From contig CAMAYU010000004.1 of NCBI GenBank assembly GCA_945862235.1, forward strand, positions 1 to 64,000: 64,000 nt of DNA, read 5' to 3'. The translations under genes and the position numbers were made by a program. This DNA is from Schlesneria paludicola DSM 18645 (lineage in GTDB: Bacteria > Planctomycetota > Planctomycetia > Planctomycetales > Planctomycetaceae). The notes beneath the pieces are model-generated. The model did no database searches. It was given only the letters and a program-made list of their open reading frames with translations, and was not told the origin of the DNA. This document shows, one piece after another, positions 18,415-28,021 of the stretch. Position 1 is the first letter of the stretch; each line of letters starts with the position of its first letter.

Positions 18415-19113
18415 AGTTCGCCCCTGTCATCAGGCGAGTGCATTCCATGTTGGCTGCCAGAGATGCGCAACGAACTTTGTCTGCGGGCGAACGAGTGCTA
18501 TTGGAGCCGACGTTTCGCTGCGAACAATCGTCATTGACTTGGAATCGTCCCGACTTGTGATTGGAACCGAAACCGCGACAAGCATTCTTTGAACAACCAC
18601 CCCTGTGCCAAGCGACGCAACGCCAAGAGAGACTTTCTCCGCGTACCGCCCACTCATGAAATGTTGTCGCGATTGCTCCGAGGCAGCTCGAAAGAGATCG
18701 GCGGTCAACAGATTGAACCGAGCAGGCGAACAAATCGCGAGCGAGGTTCGAATAGTTCTGTGACAATTTCCGCTGATACCAGCAACCCAACTTATGATTG
18801 AAAGCGCGGCGCTTCGGCGACGAATCCGTCAGCTCAAACGCGACTTGACCTGCGCGACATAGCGTCGCTATTTGCGGTCGGCAGCTCTCGATCATCCAAC
18901 ACTCCCACCGAGATGCACACGAAAACAGCGCGGTGTTCGATCGGCGAACGCCCTTAGATCTGCTTCGTTGGCGGACGCAACTCATACCGAGCCTGCGACG
19001 TCCGACGGCACCTAGCACACAATCACACACTCGACCCAGACCCAAATGAATGTTTCCGGACATCGACACTGCGACGGGCATCAGCCACGCCGCACAAACA
19101 ACTTTCCTTCAAC
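18415..19113. other. Intergenic region, possible RNase E/G leader
   Basis: No gene is supported in these 699 bases. The 242-residue minus-strand ORF overlapping it lacks any family pattern and runs into the RNase gene. In other bacteria rne has a long autoregulatory 5' leader; the size fits, but I see no conserved structure that proves it. Confidence 0.4.
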
Positions 19114-20865
19114 TCAATCCAACTGCATCAGCTCGGGACAGAGACGCTTCAACTCGCCCCACAAATAATTCTCGACATCGCGCGCCACATCAAATTCCAT
19201 GGCGCGCGCCGCGATCTTTTCCGCCCGTTCGATGGTCAGTTTTCGAATGACTTCCTTTAACTCCGGAATCGCGTGAGGCGTCACGCTCACCTGCCGAATC
19301 CCCATCCCCACCAGCAGCGGAAGGAACATCGGACTCGTACTCATCTGCCCGCAGACAGACACGGGTATGCCATGCTTGCGAGCCGCCTCGACCACCATCC
19401 GGATCATGCGAAGAATTGAGGGATCGCCTTCGCGATACAGATAGGCGACCCCCTGATCCGCACGATCGACGGCGAGAGTGTACTGAATCAGATCATTGGT
19501 CCCAAGCGAGAAAAAATCGACCTCCCGGGCGAACTCATCCGCCATGATTGCGGCCGACGGAACCTCGACCATCATCCCTACCGGCACGTCTCGCTTGAAA
19601 GGAACGCCCTGCTCTTCCAAATCTTCAATGACATCCCCCAACACCATCCGAGCTTGGCGGAACTCGAGTAGAGTCGTGATCAACGGAAACATGATCCGGA
19701 GATCACCAAACTCGGCTGCCCGTAACGCTGCACGGAGTTGAGTCTTAAAGAGCTGGAGGTTTTGCAGGCTGAGCCGAATACTGCGAACACTTAACGCCGG
19801 ATTGACGCCTTCAGGATATGCCGCTCGCAATGCTCCCGGCATCTTGTCCGACCCCAAATCGAGCGTCCGAATGATGACGGGGTGATCGGGAAATGCCTTC
19901 AGAACTTGGCAATACGCCTGAAAATGGTCTTCTTCCGTTGGCTCGCGATTCGACCCCAAGTACAAAAACTCAGTGCGGTACAATCCAATCCCGGCAGCCC
20001 CCTTCTCTCGACAAGGCTCGGCCTCCGCCGGGAACTCGATGTTCCCCATGACCGTAATCGGAACGCCGTCCCCCGTTTCACAGGGCAGTTCACGCTGCGA
20101 ATTAAGACGCCGTTCCTGGCTTTGGAATCGAGCCTCAAGCACTCGGTATTTGGCTAGGGTTTCGGGATCGGGATCGACGATCACAACGCCGTGACTTCCA
20201 TCAATGATGATGGTCTCGGCCCCCGATACATCACGCAAAAACTTGCCGACCCCAACCACCGCCGGAATCTCCAGCGCCCCCGCCAAGATTGCAGTGTGAC
20301 TGGTGTGCCCGCCAACCTCCGTCGCGAATCCCAGCACAAACTTGCGATCAAGATTAGCGGTCTCGCTCGGCGTCAAGTTGTTCGCTAAGACCAACACCGG
20401 AGCGGTGAGATGCGCCAACTCTTCGCGTCGCTCACCCAACAACAGTCGAAGCAGCCGCTTCTCCAAATCGTAGATATCTACGGATCTCTCGGAGAGATAC
20501 TGTCCTCCTAAATCCTCCAACCGCTTGGCGTACTGCCGCAGCACTTGGCTCGCGGAGTACTCGGGTGAGTGATACTTCCGAATCAAATCTTCAATCTGCT
20601 GAAGAAGCTGCGTGTCCCGAGCCATCATCAGATGCGCGGAAAAGATCGCGGCATACTGATCGCCAAGCCGCTCACGAGCCAACCGCTCGTTATGCGAGAT
20701 CTCTTCGCAAACGGACTCGAGTGCGACTCGGAACCTCGACAATTCCATGTCCACAGCGCTGGCGGAAATGACGCGCTGGGGAATACGAAAGGTCTCCGTC
20801 CCGAGCAGCATGGCCGGACCAATCGCCACCCCCGGAGAAACGGCAATCCCACGTCGTATCTGCAT
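19114..20865 (-). CDS. ptsI: PTS enzyme I (PEP-protein phosphotransferase)
   Basis: Enzyme I takes phosphate from PEP and passes it to HPr. I start it at the ATG at 20865 (583 residues, normal size), because [20 protein letters not shown] begins the family and the extra 43 track residues do not fit. The phosphorylated His is in [23 protein letters not shown]-binding elements are [21 protein letters not shown] and [15 protein letters not shown], with the active-site Cys in VSVCGQMS. There is no GAF domain, so it is a plain EI rather than PtsP. HPr is encoded just upstream. Confidence 0.94.
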   Translation of the reverse strand: MQIRRGIAVSPGVAIGPAMLLGTETFRIPQRVISASAVDMELSRFRVALESVCEEISHNERLARERLGDQYAAIFSAHLMMARDTQLLQQIEDLIRKYHSPEYSASQVLRQYAKRLEDLGGQYLSERSVDIYDLEKRLLRLLLGERREELAHLTAPVLVLANNLTPSETANLDRKFVLGFATEVGGHTSHTAILAGALEIPAVVGVGKFLRDVSGAETIIIDGSHGVVIVDPDPETLAKYRVLEARFQSQERRLNSQRELPCETGDGVPITVMGNIEFPAEAEPCREKGAAGIGLYRTEFLYLGSNREPTEEDHFQAYCQVLKAFPDHPVIIRTLDLGSDKMPGALRAAYPEGVNPALSVRSIRLSLQNLQLFKTQLRAALRAAEFGDLRIMFPLITTLLEFRQARMVLGDVIEDLEEQGVPFKRDVPVGMMVEVPSAAIMADEFAREVDFFSLGTNDLIQYTLAVDRADQGVAYLYREGDPSILRMIRMVVEAARKHGIPVSVCGQMSTSPMFLPLLVGMGIRQVSVTPHAIPELKEVIRKLTIERAEKIAARAMEFDVARDVENYLWGELKRLCPELMQLD

Positions 20866-20990
20866 GCAATTGCGTTCAAAGGCTGAAGGACAAGAACAAA
20901 AAAAGCGGGCCTCTACAAGCTGCCCTAATTCACTCAAAAACGCAGTGGGCGGATTTCCCACTCGCCCCGCGACGCTTCTTTTGGCGAAAA

Positions 20991-21293
20991 TCAAACCGCC
21001 CTAACGGGACTCTCGAGCGCCTCAAAGTCCGATTCAATCAACGCGACCAACTGCGAAACTGCCCCATCGGCATCTGTTCCCGAAGCCTCAACACTGAGTT
21101 GCACTCCAGCCTCAGCACCCAACGTCAGGAGGTCGAACAAACTCTTGGCATCGACTCGATTCACACCACGAACCACATGAATGTCACACGAGAAGGACAG
21201 GGCTTTCTTCGCAATCAACCCCAAGGGACGCATATGCAGCCCCCTGAGATTGCGAACCGTTGCTACCGCTCGATGAATTCCCATGCCGGACAT
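20991..21293 (-). CDS. ptsH: HPr family phosphocarrier
   Basis: This HPr-like protein of about 100 residues passes phosphate from enzyme I to EIIA. The active His is in [16 protein letters not shown], where GLHMRP replaces the more usual GLHARP. The regulatory Ser region is [16 protein letters not shown], so phosphorylation by an HPr kinase is possible, although no hprK is in the window. I take the ATG at 21293 as start; the ATG three codons later is equally possible. It is 125 bp ahead of ptsI. Confidence 0.9.
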   Translation of the reverse strand: MSGMGIHRAVATVRNLRGLHMRPLGLIAKKALSFSCDIHVVRGVNRVDAKSLFDLLTLGAEAGVQLSVEASGTDADGAVSQLVALIESDFEALESPVRAV

Positions 21294-21411
21294 GATGACC
21301 CAGTATCTAGACTCCCCACACTTCCTCTCGCAAACGCGCACCGCCAAAGACCGCACGAACACGCCGAGCTACAACATTGAGGGGAGAACTCCTCAGAACT
21401 TCACTTGAGGC

Positions 21412-21538
21412 TAGCAGCCTATTGACAAATGTAGAGAGGCGGCTCGCCTGCTCGCATTTCTAGTTGGAAAACACAGGCGAGGCGTCCATCTATTTTCGCA
21501 AGGACGAGGCCATCCAAGCTACGTTTTCCATTAGGCGG
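21412..21538. repeat. Foldback repeat F, degenerate copy
   Basis: AGGCGGCTCGCCTGCTCGCATTTC (shown in part) and GGAAAACACAGGCGAG match the intact copy at 13689-13785; the right half is then replaced by unrelated sequence. It abuts the ptsN stop codon at 21539. Confidence 0.65.
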
Positions 21539-22009
21539 TTAGATCTCGTTGTTGTCAGCTTCCTGCAGCAACTCCCAGATATCCTGAGCGGTCTTCGACT
21601 GCCGCAGAAATCTACAAAACTTGTCGTTTCTCAAGTGGCGGGAAATGTTCTCCAGCCCGCGCAAGTGATCGCCAGGACGATCCGGTGGCGAGACCAACAG
21701 AAACATCACGTACACGGGATCACCATCAAGACTGGCGAAATCAACCCCATTCTTGGAGACACCAATCGCAGCGATCAATGTGTCAACAGAAGGATGTTTG
21801 GTGTGCGGCACAGCCACACCTCGACCGATCCCCGTGGAACCAAGTTCTTCTCGCTTGAGGATCGCCGCCACGATCCCGTCTTCATCAGCAGCTTTGATAC
21901 TGCCTGAATCACGCAGCGAGGCCACCATTGACCGAATTGCGGATTCCTTGGACCCAACCGGAATGTCAGGATTCACAGCCGCCTGCACCACGAAGTCACA
22001 CAACTTCAT
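21539..22009 (-). CDS. ptsN: PTS EIIA, PtsN/fructose type
   Basis: This 156-residue EIIA domain stands alone, with no EIIB or EIIC fused or nearby. The phosphorylated His lies in [39 protein letters not shown]-type sequence and the C-terminal ELLQEAD fit the PtsN fold. Stand-alone PtsN usually acts in regulation, of potassium transport, nitrogen or stress responses. GAGAGG lies 7 nt before the ATG. It sits between hpf and ptsH, which recalls the rpoN-hpf-ptsN-npr order of many Gram-negative bacteria, without rpoN here. Confidence 0.9.
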   Translation of the reverse strand: MKLCDFVVQAAVNPDIPVGSKESAIRSMVASLRDSGSIKAADEDGIVAAILKREELGSTGIGRGVAVPHTKHPSVDTLIAAIGVSKNGVDFASLDGDPVYVMFLLVSPPDRPGDHLRGLENISRHLRNDKFCRFLRQSKTAQDIWELLQEADNNEI

Positions 22010-22227
22010 CGAGAACCTCTCTTTGTTCGCACCGACTCACCCGAGGAACACATTCCCGTACTCCGGTCATCCCCGAAAAATGAAATCGTCCACCGCCCTC
22101 ATGAAAAACCAATTCAGCCGAATCTAAATATCGGCTGACAACATGTATCACACTGACCGCTCCCCGAAGTAACAAACTTCAAGTGGGAACAAAGCCCTTG
22201 GCAGCAACATCTCACACGCCAAGAACA

Positions 22228-22554
22228 TCACTCTGCTACCGGAATCTCGCTCAGGCTCGGGCCGCGATGATCCTGGATCTTCTCTTTGTACTTCCGAACC
22301 TGTTGCTCCATCTTGTGCAGCGCCAAGTCAAACGCGACCGTCGCCTCATCAGCGGTCTCCGCCGCGACCAAGTCATGGCGATGCTCGGTGTTTACGAGGA
22401 TTTCAACCGTCGATTTCCCGTTGGAAAAATCGACCGTGATCCCAATCGAAGTGACTCGCCCGAAATAGGTCAGAAGTTTTTCAACCTTCTGAGACATGTA
22501 ATCGTGAGTACTTTGACTGATGCTTCCGTGTCGGCTGGTGATGGAAACTTGCAC
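22228..22554 (-). CDS. hpf: Ribosome hibernation promoting factor, short form
   Basis: This protein of about 108 residues binds the 30S decoding centre and silences ribosomes in stationary phase. I start it at the GTG at 22554, with GAGGAG nine nt upstream, giving VQVSITSRHGSISQSTHDYM; the track start adds 43 non-family residues. The motifs VEILVNTEHRHDLVAAETAD and AFDLALHKMEQQVRKYKEKI are typical. It lacks the C-terminal dimerisation domain of long HPF, so 100S formation would need another factor. It is the first gene of the ptsN-ptsH-ptsI group. Confidence 0.92.
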   Translation of the reverse strand: MQVSITSRHGSISQSTHDYMSQKVEKLLTYFGRVTSIGITVDFSNGKSTVEILVNTEHRHDLVAAETADEATVAFDLALHKMEQQVRKYKEKIQDHRGPSLSEIPVAE

Positions 22555-22894
22555 CGAAGATGACTCCTCTCGAGCACAGCGTGCCCGAACAACGACTGGT
22601 TTCACGCCAAACAGCCTGAGAGATGCGGGCAGACATCCTCTGCCAAGCAGACCGCCCGTCTCGGCCCAACTCACTGAATGCAATCATGCTGAGGACCACC
22701 CCCAACCTGTTGCCTGCGAACTTCCGCGCCCAGAGTCTATCAAGCCACATCGGCGATGAAAACGTACGCACGACGGACAGCGAAGTACTTTGAGGAAGTT
22801 CGGAACCGAATCACTCGTGACCCGGTCTCGGCTCAAACGGCGGCAAGAACCACTCCGGGGATCTCAACCTGAAAGCCCGCCCCCTTTCAGGGAC
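22555..22894. other. Intergenic region upstream of hpf
   Basis: I see no gene or clear repeat in these 340 bases. It should hold the promoter for the hpf-pts group, which I could not pinpoint. Confidence 0.45.
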
Positions 22895-23284
22895 TTACTC
22901 ACGAAAGTCAATTTCAGCACACGATCGAGAAACGGGCGCATCAACCCCGAGTCGTTCGCCGGACATCGGTAACGCAATCGTCGGTAGCGATGGAGACTTT
23001 CGGTCCCACACCTCACTCAGCCGAGAAAGCGATGCAACACCCTTTACTAAACCCAGAGGCTCGACCCGCACATCCGATTGTCCGTCCGCGCGAATCGAAT
23101 GAATCGGAGGCCCCGCCGATTTTCGCGACCGCTCTTTCAGCTCCAAGCCGAAGAACGGGATGCGTGAGTTGCTATCGACGGAAACACTCTTGCCATCCAC
23201 CGCACAGCCTACGGCACCACAACTCGCGAACCCAACACAGGCGGCAATGGCAAACAGCGCCCGGCAACTTGAGACGCGGTTCAT
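22895..23284 (-). CDS. Hypothetical secreted lipoprotein
   Basis: The likely start is an ATG at 23284 (or 23311), giving MNRVSSCRALFAIAACVGFA followed by Cys residues in SCGAVGC that could serve as lipobox. The mature part has FFGLELKERSRKSAG and SDVRVEPLG, and no known domain. It lies on the same strand as hpf and the gene downstream of the respiratory cluster, but spacing does not suggest an operon. Function unknown. Confidence 0.5.
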   Translation of the reverse strand: MNRVSSCRALFAIAACVGFASCGAVGCAVDGKSVSVDSNSRIPFFGLELKERSRKSAGPPIHSIRADGQSDVRVEPLGLVKGVASLSRLSEVWDRKSPSLPTIALPMSGERLGVDAPVSRSCAEIDFRE

Positions 23285-23505
23285 CGCTGGAGTCTTGAAT
23301 TTCACAGGCATCCATCCTTGGATACGACCACACTTCAAATCACAACCGCTCGCAAGCAAGCCACGTGTATTTGCGTTCGAGGTACCGAACGAGGCGCGCA
23401 ACCCAACGCTGGACGAGCAGTCGAACCGAGGCGGGTGATATCAAGATCGCCAACCCACGAAAAGAGGGATTGGCAGGCGGGAGCCAGCAAACCAAGCCCC
23501 GACGA

Positions 23506-23835
23506 TCACTGTATTGCTGAGTGAGTTGCCACCGACTTCGCCAGACCAACACCATCGCGAGCCGCCTCAGTCGCCCCGTTCTCGAAGATGTGCTGGTAAC
23601 CCGCCGCTTCCAGTGCGAGTCGCTCTTGTCGCGTCAGCCAAACCAGCAGAGTGGCCACACCGCCAAACATCGAGCCGATCATTCCCAGCATGAAGAGGAT
23701 GCTGAACATGTACGCCTTGGGTTGAGGATCGTCCGTCTCCAAAGCCATCTTGCACATCGGGCAAGCGGCCGCATCAGACGCGCACGCCAGCAAGACCAGC
23801 GACGCCAAGACGAATCCGCGAACGAGTCCACGCAT
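23506..23835 (-). CDS. Small secreted/membrane protein with CPMC motif
   Basis: This 109-residue protein has a signal peptide (GFVLASLVLLACASDAAA) followed at once by CPMCKMALETD, then a TM helix (SILFMLGMIGSMFGG) and a short soluble tail. The CxxC motif could bind a metal such as copper or be redox active. It is the last gene of the respiratory cluster, 12 bp after the DUF420 gene and near Sco, so a role in oxidase metallation is a reasonable guess, not shown by family membership. Confidence 0.7.
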   Translation of the reverse strand: MRGLVRGFVLASLVLLACASDAAACPMCKMALETDDPQPKAYMFSILFMLGMIGSMFGGVATLLVWLTRQERLALEAAGYQHIFENGATEAARDGVGLAKSVATHSAIQ

Positions 23836-23847
23836 AGTAAAAAACCT

Positions 23848-24306
23848 TCAAACAACCGCCGCAATCGGCCAGTGGTAGAGCAGGAAGTAGATGATAACGC
23901 CGGTCACCGACACGTAAACCCAGATCGGAAAGGTGACACGAGCCAGCCTCCGATGACCTTCCCAATTCTGTCGCCATGCCCGCCAGATCGTCATCGACGC
24001 CAGCACCGGCACCGCTGCGGCCAGCACAACGTGAGTAATCAAAATCACAAAGTAGATCGGCCGAATCACCCCGACCCCGCCAAACTTCTTCCCACTCTCA
24101 CCGGTGTAGTGATGCAGCGCGAAGTGGTACGTGAGGTAACAGACCAGAAACACGATCGACGTTCCAAACGCCGATAGCATCACCCGCTTGTGAGCCTCCC
24201 GCCGCCCCCGCTTGATCAGCACAAACCCGGTCAACAATAACAACGTCGCCAACCCATTCAGGCCCGCGTTCACCGTCGGCAGTACCGCAACCCAATCCGG
24301 AATCAT
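23848..24306 (-). CDS. DUF420 membrane protein
   Basis: This 152-residue protein with four TM helices belongs to DUF420 (YozB-like). PTVNAGLNGLATLLLLTGF opens the domain; conserved His residues occur in REAHKRVMLS, YLTYHFALHHYTG, LITHVVLA and GHRRLAR. Such His-rich membrane proteins often sit in cytochrome oxidase clusters and may help assembly, but no activity is established. Start is the ATG at 24306; the track start at 24336 is a TTG. It follows sco and precedes the CPMC protein. Confidence 0.85.
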   Translation of the reverse strand: MIPDWVAVLPTVNAGLNGLATLLLLTGFVLIKRGRREAHKRVMLSAFGTSIVFLVCYLTYHFALHHYTGESGKKFGGVGVIRPIYFVILITHVVLAAAVPVLASMTIWRAWRQNWEGHRRLARVTFPIWVYVSVTGVIIYFLLYHWPIAAVV

Positions 24307-24345
24307 CGCGTGCTCATCCCGCTTTCTATGCTCCAAGTTCCTCGT

Positions 24346-24430
24346 TTAGCCGGGTGGGCAATGCCCCGCGCGTCGAGCGACGTGGAAAGCCGTTTCCCCA
24401 TTCGACGCGCGGGGCGCTGCTCAGCTGGTT
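24346..24430. repeat. Foldback repeat G, copy 1
   Basis: GCAATGCCCCGCGCGTCGAG and TTCGACGCGCGGGGCGCTGC form the stem. It lies between sco and the DUF420 gene, inside the respiratory cluster. Copy 2 is at 28521-28610. Confidence 0.85.
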
Positions 24431-24437
24431 AAACAAA

Positions 24438-25295
24438 TCAATCCTTCGGGCTGGCTGCCTCAACCCCTACAGCCTCGCCGCTCTCCTTCACTTCGTCCGC
24501 CCCACCCTTCGCCAGCTTCTGAATCTCCCGCCGCAAGCTCGACATCGCCTCGCCCTTTGTCGCGTCGAACTTCCCGCGCACCACGCCCGCCGCATCGACC
24601 AGCATGATGTTGTTCGAGTGAATGAACTCGTATCCCGGTTGACGATCTTTCCCAACCGTCTCTTGCACCGGCATCTTGAAGCTGCCGTGAATCAACTTGT
24701 AGGTCGCAATCTTGTCTCCGCCGAGAAACATCCACTTCGAGAAATCCGCCCCGCGAGACTCTCCATACCCCTTCAAGACTTCGGGAGTATCCCGCTCAGG
24801 ATCAACCGTCAGTGTGACGAGTCGAAAATCGCAATCCTTCAGCCGGTCTTGCAGCTCGCGCATCGAACCGGTGACCATCGGACACGTCGCGGCACAGTGC
24901 GTGAAGACGAAGCAAACGATCCACGGCTTCCCCAGCAGATCAGCCTTCTTGACCGCCTTGCCCTCCGTGTCGATGAACTCGAAGTCTGCAACCCCCTCTT
25001 TGTCCCAAGGCGATTCCGCCATTGCCTTCGCTGTCGCCGCATCGACGACCTCCAACCCACCATCCTTGTTCGTCTTGATGACGAGACTCTTCTGACGCGC
25101 CGTCTCATCAGGAACAGGATCGTTCTTTCCGACTTCACCCACTCGCGCAGCGTCCGCCCCACGATTCCGCGAACCTGCCTGCATCCACACCAACCCCGCG
25201 ATCACTCCCAGCCACAGCACGCATCCCACGAAAAACCTCGGTGATCGAAAGAACGACCCCTCTCGCCCCTCTTCGTCCCGTGATGTTGTCGCCAT
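24438..25295 (-). CDS. SCO1/SenC family copper chaperone
   Basis: Sco proteins are membrane-tethered thioredoxin-like factors that deliver copper to the CuA site of CoxB or keep its cysteines reduced. The CxxxC site is FTHCAATCPMVTGSM, and the third copper ligand is the His in YEFIHSNNIMLVD. LVTLTVDPERDTPEVLKGYG is typical of the family. I favour the ATG at 25295, preceded by GAGGGG, which puts a TM anchor (FFVGCVLWLGVIAGLVW) near the N-terminus; ATGs at 25355 and 25376 are alternatives. A 110-residue segment between anchor and domain is longer than usual. Confidence 0.88.
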   Translation of the reverse strand: MATTSRDEEGREGSFFRSPRFFVGCVLWLGVIAGLVWMQAGSRNRGADAARVGEVGKNDPVPDETARQKSLVIKTNKDGGLEVVDAATAKAMAESPWDKEGVADFEFIDTEGKAVKKADLLGKPWIVCFVFTHCAATCPMVTGSMRELQDRLKDCDFRLVTLTVDPERDTPEVLKGYGESRGADFSKWMFLGGDKIATYKLIHGSFKMPVQETVGKDRQPGYEFIHSNNIMLVDAAGVVRGKFDATKGEAMSSLRREIQKLAKGGADEVKESGEAVGVEAASPKD

Positions 25296-25926
25296 CGCCC
25301 GCCCCTCGCTTCCCAACGTCCATTCCACTTCCAAACCAGCCGGTTTCTCTGCCATGTCCCCGGAGGAAGTCGGCATAACCACGACTTCTCAACCCACGCT
25401 CGAGACTTTCCAGAAAAACAGAACACGTCTTCGCCGAAACGGACAAACAAATTGCATCAACAGCGACATTCACACGTGAATTTGACACACAAGTCGCCGC
25501 ATTACCCGCTAACTAGCTAAACAAAGGCTCTGATATCACGGTTCTTGTCACCTTCAAGGCGACTCTAGCCGCTAACAAGGCGACTCTAGCCGCTATCAAG
25601 GCTACTCCAGCCGCTATCAAGGCTACTCCAGCCAACTTCAAGACAACTTTAGCCTCTGAGATCCCGATTCCAGCGTCTCATAACCCAATTCTTGTCGCCC
25701 AGAGACGAACTCCGACCTCTCAAGACACGCCCCCAACCCCGGATGATTCGCTGCCCTCAAGCACCCCGCATTGTCCGCCCTAAAGTTTTGGGGTCGCTGA
25801 AGGTCGTATGACTTCAGAATTCCCGAACTCTCACGAGTTCGGCTACCCGGCATCCAACGATGGCTCTACCACTCGCTTCCAGCGAGCGGCACGGCAAGTT
25901 GTTTCGATCCGGTTCCTTACTGTCCC
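25296..25926. other. Intergenic region with a 21-bp minisatellite
   Basis: The first part may be the leader or N-terminal extension of sco. The rest holds no convincing gene; the 71-residue minus ORF at 25638-25853 overlaps the tandem repeat and has no family signal. The main feature is the tandem array at 25555-25659. Confidence 0.5.
25555..25659. repeat. Tandem repeat, five 21-bp units
   Basis: The units begin CAAGGCGACTCTAGCCGCTA, then vary to CAAGGCTACTCCAGCC and CAAGACAACTTTAGCC. Five contiguous 21-bp copies degrade toward the right. Confidence 0.9.
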
Positions 25927-26871
25927 TCACCGCGCGTTGTGAACCGTCGGTCGGTTCGTCATCCACACCGCCACGCTCACATACACCGCCGCGGCGAGAC
26001 ACGTCACCGTCAGACACAGCCACCACTCGGGCAATCCCGCCACCGCCTCGGGCTTCGTCGTCATGATCCGTCTCAGCCCCGCCGTCCCGTACGTCAGCGG
26101 GTTGAGCCGAATCACCCACGACAACCAACCTGAGTTGCCCGCCGGGAAGAACGATCCCGACAGGAGCCACATCGGCATCAGGAACACGCTCATGATCGCA
26201 TGGAACCCATGAGTCGATTCCATCGGCCACGCGATCAAGTAGCCGAGTGCCGTCAGCGAGAAGCCAACCAACGCTAGGAACCCGATCACCGCCGGAGCAT
26301 TATGGAGGGTGAGGCCAGTCTCCAACGGCGGTGCCAACCCCACGAGCGACAACAGCGGCCCCACAACCAGAAACACCACAGCCTGAAGCACCGCGAGGAC
26401 CGTCCCGCCTAACACCTTGCCCAGCACCAAGCTCGCGCGAGGAATCGGCGCGACCAACACCCCCTGCAAGAACCCGTCGCGACGGTCCTCAATGATCGAA
26501 ATCGTCGAGTAAATCGCCGTGAACATCACGATCATCACCGCCACACCGGGAAAGAAGTATTCCTGATACGACATCCCCGCCGGACCCGTGAACGAACCAT
26601 GCAGCCCCGCTCCAAACAACACCCAAAAAATAATCGGCTGCCCCAGCGCCCCGATCACCCGCGTCCGCTGCCGAAAGAACCGCACCAACTCCCGCAACGC
26701 AAGCGAATAAACCGGCAACCACCATCCCGACGAAGCGACCGCCCCGGACGGGGCATGTTCTTCGCCGCACGTCGGCTTTGTCCCCTCGCCCCGGCTCTGC
26801 GGGGAGAGGGCTAGGATGAGGGGTTCTTCATTCCGGACTTCAGACTTCTCACTCGCAGCAGTTCCGCTCAT
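25927..26871 (-). CDS. ABC-2 type transporter permease
   Basis: This 314-residue permease has six TM helices in the daunorubicin/NodJ (ABC2_membrane) layout: ALRELVRFFRQRTRVIGALG before TM1, an amphipathic loop with PGVAVMIVMF, and the helix pair around LMPMWLLSGSFFPAG with LNPLTYGTAGLRRIM. It is paired with the ATPase upstream, whose stop overlaps its ATG as ATGA, so this start is firm. Residues 17-31 (PLILALSPQSRGEGT) come from foldback repeat B and give an N-terminal extension of about 50 residues. Cargo is unknown; the position in the oxidase cluster hints at a maturation role. Confidence 0.87.
   Translation of the reverse strand: MSGTAASEKSEVRNEEPLILALSPQSRGEGTKPTCGEEHAPSGAVASSGWWLPVYSLALRELVRFFRQRTRVIGALGQPIIFWVLFGAGLHGSFTGPAGMSYQEYFFPGVAVMIVMFTAIYSTISIIEDRRDGFLQGVLVAPIPRASLVLGKVLGGTVLAVLQAVVFLVVGPLLSLVGLAPPLETGLTLHNAPAVIGFLALVGFSLTALGYLIAWPMESTHGFHAIMSVFLMPMWLLSGSFFPAGNSGWLSWVIRLNPLTYGTAGLRRIMTTKPEAVAGLPEWWLCLTVTCLAAAVYVSVAVWMTNRPTVHNAR
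26780..26823. repeat. Foldback repeat B, copy 3, inside permease CDS
   Basis: GTCCCCTCGCCCCGGCTCTG then CGGGGAGAGGGCTAGGATGA. It lies within codons 17-31 of the ABC permease and is translated. Confidence 0.9.
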
Positions 26872-27860
26872 AGCTTCCCTCCCGCTTCAGCATCCCAGAA
26901 CCGGTGCCCCGTCCGCGCGATGAACACATCTTCCAAAGTCGGCTTCGCCAGCGACACCGCCGTGATCTCCGCCGGAAACGCGGCAACAAGGTCTCGCAAC
27001 AACTCGTGCCCCGCTTCGCGCTCGATCCGCAGCGAGTCGCCGATCCGCGCCGGCGTGACACCAAACCGCGAGGCAATCTGCTCCGCCAATCCACCCGGAT
27101 CGCCCGACTGAATCGTCAAGCAATCGCCCCCGACTGACAGACGCAACTCGTCAGGAGTCCCCAGCGCCACAAGCCGACCGCGATCCAGAATCCCCAAGCG
27201 ATCACAGCGCTCGGCCTCATCCATCAAGTGCGTCGTGACGAGGATCGTCACACCTCGCTCGTCGCGCAACCGAGTCAGATAAGCCCACAGATCGTGTCGC
27301 GCACCGGGGTCGAGTCCCGTACTCGGCTCATCCAGCAGCAACAGCCCCGGCCGGTGGAGCAGACTCTTCGCGATCTCGACACGCCGCTTGAGTCCCCCCG
27401 ACAGCGAGCCAACCGTCTGACGCACTCGATCAGCCAAACCGAGTTGCGAGACCAACTCATCAATCCGCCCAGCCGCCTCGCGCCCGAACAGCCCATACAA
27501 ATGAGCCTGATGCCGCAGGTTCTCGGCCACCGTCAACTTGCCGTCCACGCTGGGCGATTGAAACGTCACTCCGATTCGCCGCCGCACGGCCTGAGCCTGC
27601 GAAGCCACATCGCACCCAAGCAACCTTACTTCACCCGACTGCATCGGCAACAGCGTCGCCATCAACCGAAACAGCGTCGTCTTCCCGCCCCCATTCGGCC
27701 CGAGCAGACCGAAAATTTGCCCGTGTTCCACCAAGAAGCCAACCCCCGTCAATGCCTCCCGGTCTCCATAACGGAAGCGGACCTCGCGGACTTCAACCGC
27801 TAAGCCAGTCAGCGCGACTGGCGTCTCGTCATCGTGATTCTTTGTGGGAGCAGTCAGCAT
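26868..27860 (-). CDS. ABC transporter ATP-binding protein
   Basis: This ATPase of about 330 residues works with the overlapping ABC-2 permease. Walker A is GLLGPNGGGKTTLFRL, with an unusual Gly in place of the common Ala or Ser before GKT. The signature is LSGGLKRRVEIAKSLL, Walker B is LLLLDEPSTGLDPGAR and the switch His is in TTHLMDEAERCD. A C-terminal domain of about 90 residues follows, as in daunorubicin-resistance-type ATPases. I start at the ATG at 27860; the track start at 27890 is a GTG. Confidence 0.9.
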   Translation of the reverse strand: MLTAPTKNHDDETPVALTGLAVEVREVRFRYGDREALTGVGFLVEHGQIFGLLGPNGGGKTTLFRLMATLLPMQSGEVRLLGCDVASQAQAVRRRIGVTFQSPSVDGKLTVAENLRHQAHLYGLFGREAAGRIDELVSQLGLADRVRQTVGSLSGGLKRRVEIAKSLLHRPGLLLLDEPSTGLDPGARHDLWAYLTRLRDERGVTILVTTHLMDEAERCDRLGILDRGRLVALGTPDELRLSVGGDCLTIQSGDPGGLAEQIASRFGVTPARIGDSLRIEREAGHELLRDLVAAFPAEITAVSLAKPTLEDVFIARTGHRFWDAEAGGKL

Positions 27861-27900
27861 CACTGGGTTGATCCGAATGAATTCAGGCACCGCGCGGACA

Positions 27901-27931
27901 GAAGCCCGGTTTCAACATGAAACCGGGCTTC
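27901..27931. terminator. Intergenic hairpin between CoxD and the ABC operon
   Basis: GAAGCCCGGTTT and AAACCGGGCTTC form a perfect 12-bp stem with a 7-nt loop. No T-run follows on the minus strand, so it may be a factor-dependent terminator, a processing site or another foldback repeat. Confidence 0.55.
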
Positions 27932-28021
27932 GTGGTTGCATTCAATTTCAATCGCGACTCGTAGGATGGGCACTCCTGCCCGTCCTCTCTTCGTTCGCCA
28001 AGAAGTCCCCCTCCGACAAAC

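Noticed and set aside
18353-19081. 242-residue minus-strand ORF before RNase E/G
   Set aside because: Overlaps the RNase start, has no family signal and unusual composition; treated as intergenic.
25555-25659. CRISPR array
   Set aside because: Units are contiguous 21-bp tandem repeats with no spacers and no cas genes nearby.
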